Assembly: GCA_965214025.1 (NCBI GenBank)
Contig: CBDCAW010000057.1
Span: 90,672-154,671, forward strand
Origin: Granulosicoccus sp965214025
Lineage (GTDB): Bacteria; Pseudomonadota; Gammaproteobacteria; Granulosicoccales; Granulosicoccaceae
Direction: 5' to 3'
DNA: 64,000 nucleotides
The notes below the pieces were generated by a model, which was not told the origin of the DNA, ran no database searches, and worked only from the letters and a program-made list of their open reading frames with translations. Positions 60,402-64,000 of this stretch are shown here, piece by piece (position 1 is the stretch's first letter; every line of letters begins with the position of its first letter). The position numbers were made by a program, and so were the translations under genes.

Positions 60402-61543
60402 GCAAGTGGTACCCAGACAACACGGGCACGGGCGAAGCAGATAGGGGTCAACCCGTGACCGGCGGGGTACCTGCCCTGGCCACCGGTGGCGGGGCCGTCC
60501 CGAACACGTTCGGGAAAAATTCGGTGGGCATCGATGCAAAGGTCGCCGATCGGTTGGGGCGCCCGCTACGTGATCTACGGATTTCGGTCACCGATCGCTG
60601 CAACTTCCGCTGCGTGTATTGCATGCCGAAGTCGGTCTTCAATCGCGACTACCGATTCCTGCCCCGCAGTGAGCTGCTCAGCTTCGAGGAGATCGAACAG
60701 GTGGTAATGGCGGCTGCGCGGCTCGGGGTCACCAAGATTCGGCTCACCGGAGGCGAACCCCTTGTTCGTACCGACCTCGAAACCCTGATCCGGAAGATCA
60801 GCGCTGTCGATGGCATCACCGATATCAGCCTCACCACCAATGCATCCCTGCTGACCGCCGCGCGAGCGACGAGCCTCCGCGAGGCCGGGCTGAGACGTGT
60901 GAACATCAGCCTCGATGCCATGGACGACAAGACCTTCATGGCGGTCAACGATGTGGGTATCGGTGTGCAGGCAGTGCTCGATGGCATCCGGAACGCATCG
61001 AACGCTGGCTTCGAGTCCGTGAAGGTCAACATGGTGGTGAAGAAGGGGCTGAACGATCACAGCATCCTGCCCATGGCGCGTTTCTTCCACGGCACCGGGC
61101 AGATCCTGCGCTTCATCGAGTTCATGGATGTCGGCAACAGCAATGCCTGGGACCTGTCGTCGGTCGTCACCAGCAGGCAGATCGCGGATATCATCCATAC
61201 CGAGTTGCCGATACGCTCCATGGAAGCCAACTACCGCGGTGAGGTGGCCAAACGTTGGGAATATATCGATGGCGGTGGCGAGATCGGGATCATCTCCTCG
61301 GTGTCCGATCCGTTCTGTGGTGATTGCAGCCGTGCCCGCCTGTCGGCGGTGGGTAGCCTGTACACCTGCCTGTTCGCCACCCGTGGTCACGATTTGCGGG
61401 CCGTGCTGCGTGGCGGCGACGATGCCCTGCTCGGTGAAACCCTGAACGGCATCTGGTCGCGTCGCGGCGATCGCTACTCCGAAACACGCACCCATCAGCT
61501 CGTGTTCCGGCCAAAGGTCGAAATGTCGTTTATCGGCGGATGA
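60398..61543 (+). CDS. moaA: GTP 3',8-cyclase MoaA
   Basis: 381-residue radical SAM enzyme of pterin-cofactor synthesis. A poorly conserved, Gly-rich first ~50 residues precedes the SAM cluster motif CNFRCVYCM, then GGEPLVRTDL, a second cluster ligand set near the C terminus (FCGDCSRARL and CLF), and the terminal Gly-Gly (SFIGG) needed for GTP binding. It forms 3',8-cyclo-GTP from GTP. The start overlaps the unknown gene by GTGA. Confidence 0.93.
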   Translation: MSKWYPDNTGTGEADRGQPVTGGVPALATGGGAVPNTFGKNSVGIDAKVADRLGRPLRDLRISVTDRCNFRCVYCMPKSVFNRDYRFLPRSELLSFEEIEQVVMAAARLGVTKIRLTGGEPLVRTDLETLIRKISAVDGITDISLTTNASLLTAARATSLREAGLRRVNISLDAMDDKTFMAVNDVGIGVQAVLDGIRNASNAGFESVKVNMVVKKGLNDHSILPMARFFHGTGQILRFIEFMDVGNSNAWDLSSVVTSRQIADIIHTELPIRSMEANYRGEVAKRWEYIDGGGEIGIISSVSDPFCGDCSRARLSAVGSLYTCLFATRGHDLRAVLRGGDDALLGETLNGIWSRRGDRYSETRTHQLVFRPKVEMSFIGG

Positions 61544-61547
61544 TTCG

Positions 61548-62348
61548 ATGAGCGTGCTGGTGTTCGATTCAGGCATCGGCGGTCTTACCGTGCTGCGCGA
61601 GGCGCGGACGATCATGCCCGATCAACGCTTCGTCTACGTGGGTGATGATCTGGGATTCCCCTATGGCGACTGGGAGGAGAACGCGCTGGTAGAGCGCATG
61701 ATCGGCCTGTTCGCGCACTATCTCGATCGCTATCGGCCGCAGCTCGCCATCGTTGCCTGCAATACCGCATCCACACTGATCATGCCGGCACTGCGAGAGC
61801 GTTTCGCCATTCCGTTCGTCGGCACCGTGCCCCCGATCAAGCCGGCCGCCGAACGCACTCGTTCCAGGCTTGTATCGGTGCTCGCAACGCCGGGAACCGT
61901 CAGTCGGCAGTACACGCGCGACCTCATCGATAAGTTCGCATCAGAGGTGGAGGTGACTCTGGTCGGCGCGACGAGGCTTGCGCGCTTGGCAGAGAACTAC
62001 ATACGAGGCGACGCGATCGACGATGCGGTTCTGAGAGCCGAGATCGAGCCGTGCTTCGTGGAGCGCGACGGCCGACGAACGGACATCGTGGTGCTCGGGT
62101 GTACGCACTACCCGTTCCTGGTGAACGAGATGCGCAAGCGCGCACCGTGGCCGGTGGACTGGATCGACCCTTCCGAGGCGATCGCCAGGCATGCCAAGTC
62201 GGTGATGGCTGACCACGAAGAAAGGGTCAACCTTGAGGAGGACGTCGCGATCATGACGTCGGGTAAACCCAGTGATGCGGTGCGACGTCTCCTCAAGGGC
62301 TTCGGCTTCAGCCTTCAGCCGATCAATACATGTGCTGACCACCGTTGA
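61548..62348 (+). CDS. murI: Glutamate racemase
   Basis: 266 residues, an Asp/Glu racemase family enzyme that makes D-glutamate for peptidoglycan. Motifs FDSGIGGLTVLREA (first catalytic Asp), ACNTAS with the first catalytic Cys, and GCTHYPF with the second Cys. It starts 5 bp after moaA, so it may be read from the same transcript. The 3' end overlaps the converging phaB by 26 bp. Confidence 0.93.
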   Translation: MSVLVFDSGIGGLTVLREARTIMPDQRFVYVGDDLGFPYGDWEENALVERMIGLFAHYLDRYRPQLAIVACNTASTLIMPALRERFAIPFVGTVPPIKPAAERTRSRLVSVLATPGTVSRQYTRDLIDKFASEVEVTLVGATRLARLAENYIRGDAIDDAVLRAEIEPCFVERDGRRTDIVVLGCTHYPFLVNEMRKRAPWPVDWIDPSEAIARHAKSVMADHEERVNLEEDVAIMTSGKPSDAVRRLLKGFGFSLQPINTCADHR

Positions 62349-63048
62349 CCGACAGTGTGGAACCGGTGATGAAACCGGCTTCGTCGGCCACCAGGAATTT
62401 CACGCTACGAGCGATATCTTCCGCCTTGCCGAGACGGCCCACCGGAATACGGGCGATGATCTTCTCCAGCACGTTCTCCGGTACGGCGCGCACCATGTCG
62501 GTATCCACGTAGCCGGGTGCAATCGCATTCACCGTGATGCCCTTGCCCGCGCCTTCCTGTGCCAGCGCCTTCGTGAAACCATGGATGCCCGACTTGGCTG
62601 CCGCGTAGTTGACCTGCCCGTACTGACCTGCCTGGCCATTGATGGAACCGACGTTCACGATGCGCCCGAAGCCGTTCTCGCGCATGGAATCGATCACACA
62701 GCTGCACATGTTGAAGCAGGAGCCGAGGTTGGTATCGATCACCGCCTGCCATGCCTTGTGGTCCATGCGGTGCAACACCCCGTCGCGGGTGATGCCGGCA
62801 TTGTTGACAAGTATGTCGATACTGCCACCGAGGTTGTCGGATATCTGCTTCACGCCGGCCGCGCAGGCTTCGTGATCGGACACATCGAACTTGAATGTTT
62901 CAATACCTGTGCGCTCGGAAAATTCTTTCGCACGTTCATCGTTGCCGGCGTAGACCGCGGCCACCTTGTAACCGGCCTCTTTCAGGGAAACGGAAATGGC
63001 TTCACCGATGCCGCGGGTGCCGCCGGTGACGATAGCTATCTTGGACAT
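62323..63048 (-). CDS. phaB: Acetoacetyl-CoA reductase
   Basis: 241-residue SDR: TGGTRGIGEAISVSL near residue 8, NNAGITRDGVLHRMD near 88, SINGQAGQYGQVNYAAAKSG in the active site, and C-terminal TGSTLSVNGGQHMY, the PhaB ending. It reduces acetoacetyl-CoA to (R)-3-hydroxybutyryl-CoA with NADPH for polyhydroxybutyrate synthesis. Divergent from the thiolase phaA. Confidence 0.93.
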   Translation of the reverse strand: MSKIAIVTGGTRGIGEAISVSLKEAGYKVAAVYAGNDERAKEFSERTGIETFKFDVSDHEACAAGVKQISDNLGGSIDILVNNAGITRDGVLHRMDHKAWQAVIDTNLGSCFNMCSCVIDSMRENGFGRIVNVGSINGQAGQYGQVNYAAAKSGIHGFTKALAQEGAGKGITVNAIAPGYVDTDMVRAVPENVLEKIIARIPVGRLGKAEDIARSVKFLVADEAGFITGSTLSVNGGQHMY

Positions 63049-63103
63049 GTACTCTCTCCTCTTTCTCGATACGGCTGGGTTGTTTCTTTTTTATCTTCGC
63101 GCA

Positions 63104-63125
63104 CCGCATGCATCTCATCATGCGG
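63104..63125. promoter_or_regulatory. Inverted repeat between phaB and phaA
   Basis: CCGCATG (63104-63110), 8-nt spacer, CATGCGG (63119-63125). It lies in the 136-bp divergent interval between phaB and phaA, where both promoters must be, so it may be the operator of a shared regulator. The regulator itself is not in view. Confidence 0.45.
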
Positions 63126-63184
63126 CGGCACATCGATACCACAGAGTGCAGTATATTGAACCTGATCTCAACCAGGAGAAACTC

Positions 63185-64000
63185 ATGAGCGACATCTATA
63201 TCACCGGGTCAGTGCGATCACCCGTCGGATCATTCAACGGTGGGTTGGCCACGGTGTCGGCAGCCGATCTGGGTGCGGCTGTCATCACCGAGGCGATGCA
63301 GCGCAGCAAGGTCGATGCAGGCGATGTTTCCGAGGTTATCTTCGGTCAGGTGTTGACCGCCGGCGCCGGGCAGAATCCGGCACGACAGGCCGCGATGTCG
63401 GCCGGCATTCCCAGCGAGTGCACTGCAGTGACGATCAATCAGGTTTGTGGCTCGGGGCTGCGTACGGTGGCCATGGGCTACCAGGCACTGCTCGCCGGTG
63501 ATGCGAAGGTCGTGGTTGCCGGCGGGCAGGAGAGCATGAGCCTTTCGCCGCACTGCGCGCACCTGCGAGCCGGCCAGAAGATGGGCAACATGGAGATGAT
63601 CGATACCATGATAAAGGATGGGCTCTGGGATGCATTCCATGGCTACCACATGGGCACGACCGCCGAGAACGTGGCGGAGAAATGGCAGATCACGCGCGAG
63701 CAGCAGGATGCGTTTGCCGCCAAGTCGCAACAGAAGGCAGAGGCGGCTCAGAAGGAAGGTCGTTTCAAGGACGAAATCGTTGCCATCACGGTCAAGGGGC
63801 GTCGCGGTGATACCGTGGTCGAGGAGGACGAATACCATCAAGGCTGGTGTCACTGCCGAAGGTCTCGGCAAGCTGCGTCCTGCCTTCAGCAAGGAAGGCT
63901 CGGTAACGGCGGGCAATGCGTCGGGCCTGAATGATGGCGCTGCTGCGTTGGTACTGATGAACGGTGAAGAGATGAAAGCCCGGGGCGTCGAGCCGCTGGC
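63185..64000 (+). pseudogene. phaA: Acetyl-CoA C-acetyltransferase, frameshifted, 3' end outside window
   Basis: AGGAGA precedes the ATG. The first ~217 residues are a thiolase with nucleophile NQVCGSG and GGQESMSLSPH. At 63835-63836 (CC) the frame is lost; with one C removed it continues DEYIKAGVTAEGLGKLRPAF, NASGLNDGAAALVL to the window edge, exactly as in PhaA. As written the product would stop at 63934 without the C-terminal catalytic half. The enzyme condenses two acetyl-CoA to acetoacetyl-CoA, the substrate of PhaB. Confidence 0.85.

Noticed and set aside
1..64000. CRISPR array, tRNA/rRNA genes, prophage or insertion sequence
   Set aside because: No regularly spaced repeats, cloverleaf-like sequence, integrase, transposase or phage structural genes could be identified by eye.

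Overview
The window is GC-rich, densely coded chromosomal DNA from a gammaproteobacterium, with about 66 genes on both strands. The organism assignment is inferred from gene content and order. The run radC / coaBC-dut-algC-argB / ExoIII-family gene is laid out much as in Pseudomonas relatives. Other gammaproteobacterial-type genes are yaiL (DUF2058), polA, uvrD, yghU, yqjG and a polyhydroxyalkanoate pair (phaB, phaA). I see no rRNA, tRNA, CRISPR array, phage module or transposase.

Layout. (1) 1-9.4 kb is housekeeping: an NTF2/SnoaL protein cut by the window edge, exonuclease III, arginine, sugar-phosphate, dUTP and CoA genes, radC, a solitary phnN kinase and a YghU glutathione transferase. 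(2) 9.4-12.6 kb holds a Cache-GGDEF diguanylate cyclase, a Dabb protein and an EamA transporter. (3) 12.7-16.5 kb is a six-gene, minus-strand, mostly overlapping module. It contains a Roadblock/LC7 protein, a Roadblock-like protein, a COG2229-type small GTPase and three uncharacterised proteins, and is the best candidate for an undescribed system. (4) 17-30 kb has a dicarboxylate symporter, arsRBH with an operator touching the arsR start, two CNNM/CorC membrane proteins, uvrD, a frameshifted lipoprotein gene and a DUF6502 protein. (5) 30.9-33.9 kb pairs a PhnD-like binding protein carrying an unusual C-terminal extension with a hybrid sensor kinase that has lost its phospho-accepting H-box. 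(6) 34-47.6 kb has a LOG protein, the overlapping set polA-SDR-zntB, betB with an aspartate dehydrogenase and an SDR, a DODA-type dioxygenase, periplasmic msrA, yceI, a glutathionyl-hydroquinone reductase and an F420-reductase-like NADP oxidoreductase. (7) 48.3-55.8 kb is an aromatic meta-cleavage locus: extradiol dioxygenase, 2-oxopent-4-enoate hydratase-like enzyme, C-C hydrolase, FAA-hydrolase family enzyme, SDR, two GntR/FCD regulators and a LysR regulator. A 12-bp palindrome occurs twice, at the same place relative to two divergent promoters. (8) 56.2-61.5 kb is an aldehyde:ferredoxin oxidoreductase operon: four-cluster ferredoxin, tungstoenzyme, FAD subunit, MoaD, an unknown 101-residue protein and MoaA. 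(9) 61.5-64 kb has murI, then divergent phaB and phaA; phaA is cut by the window edge.

Four genes carry apparent frameshifts: the lipoprotein gene, the first gntR (two shifts), the FAD subunit of the aldehyde oxidoreductase, and phaA. All five indels lie in short C or G runs. They look more like sequence errors than true decay, but that cannot be settled from the sequence alone.
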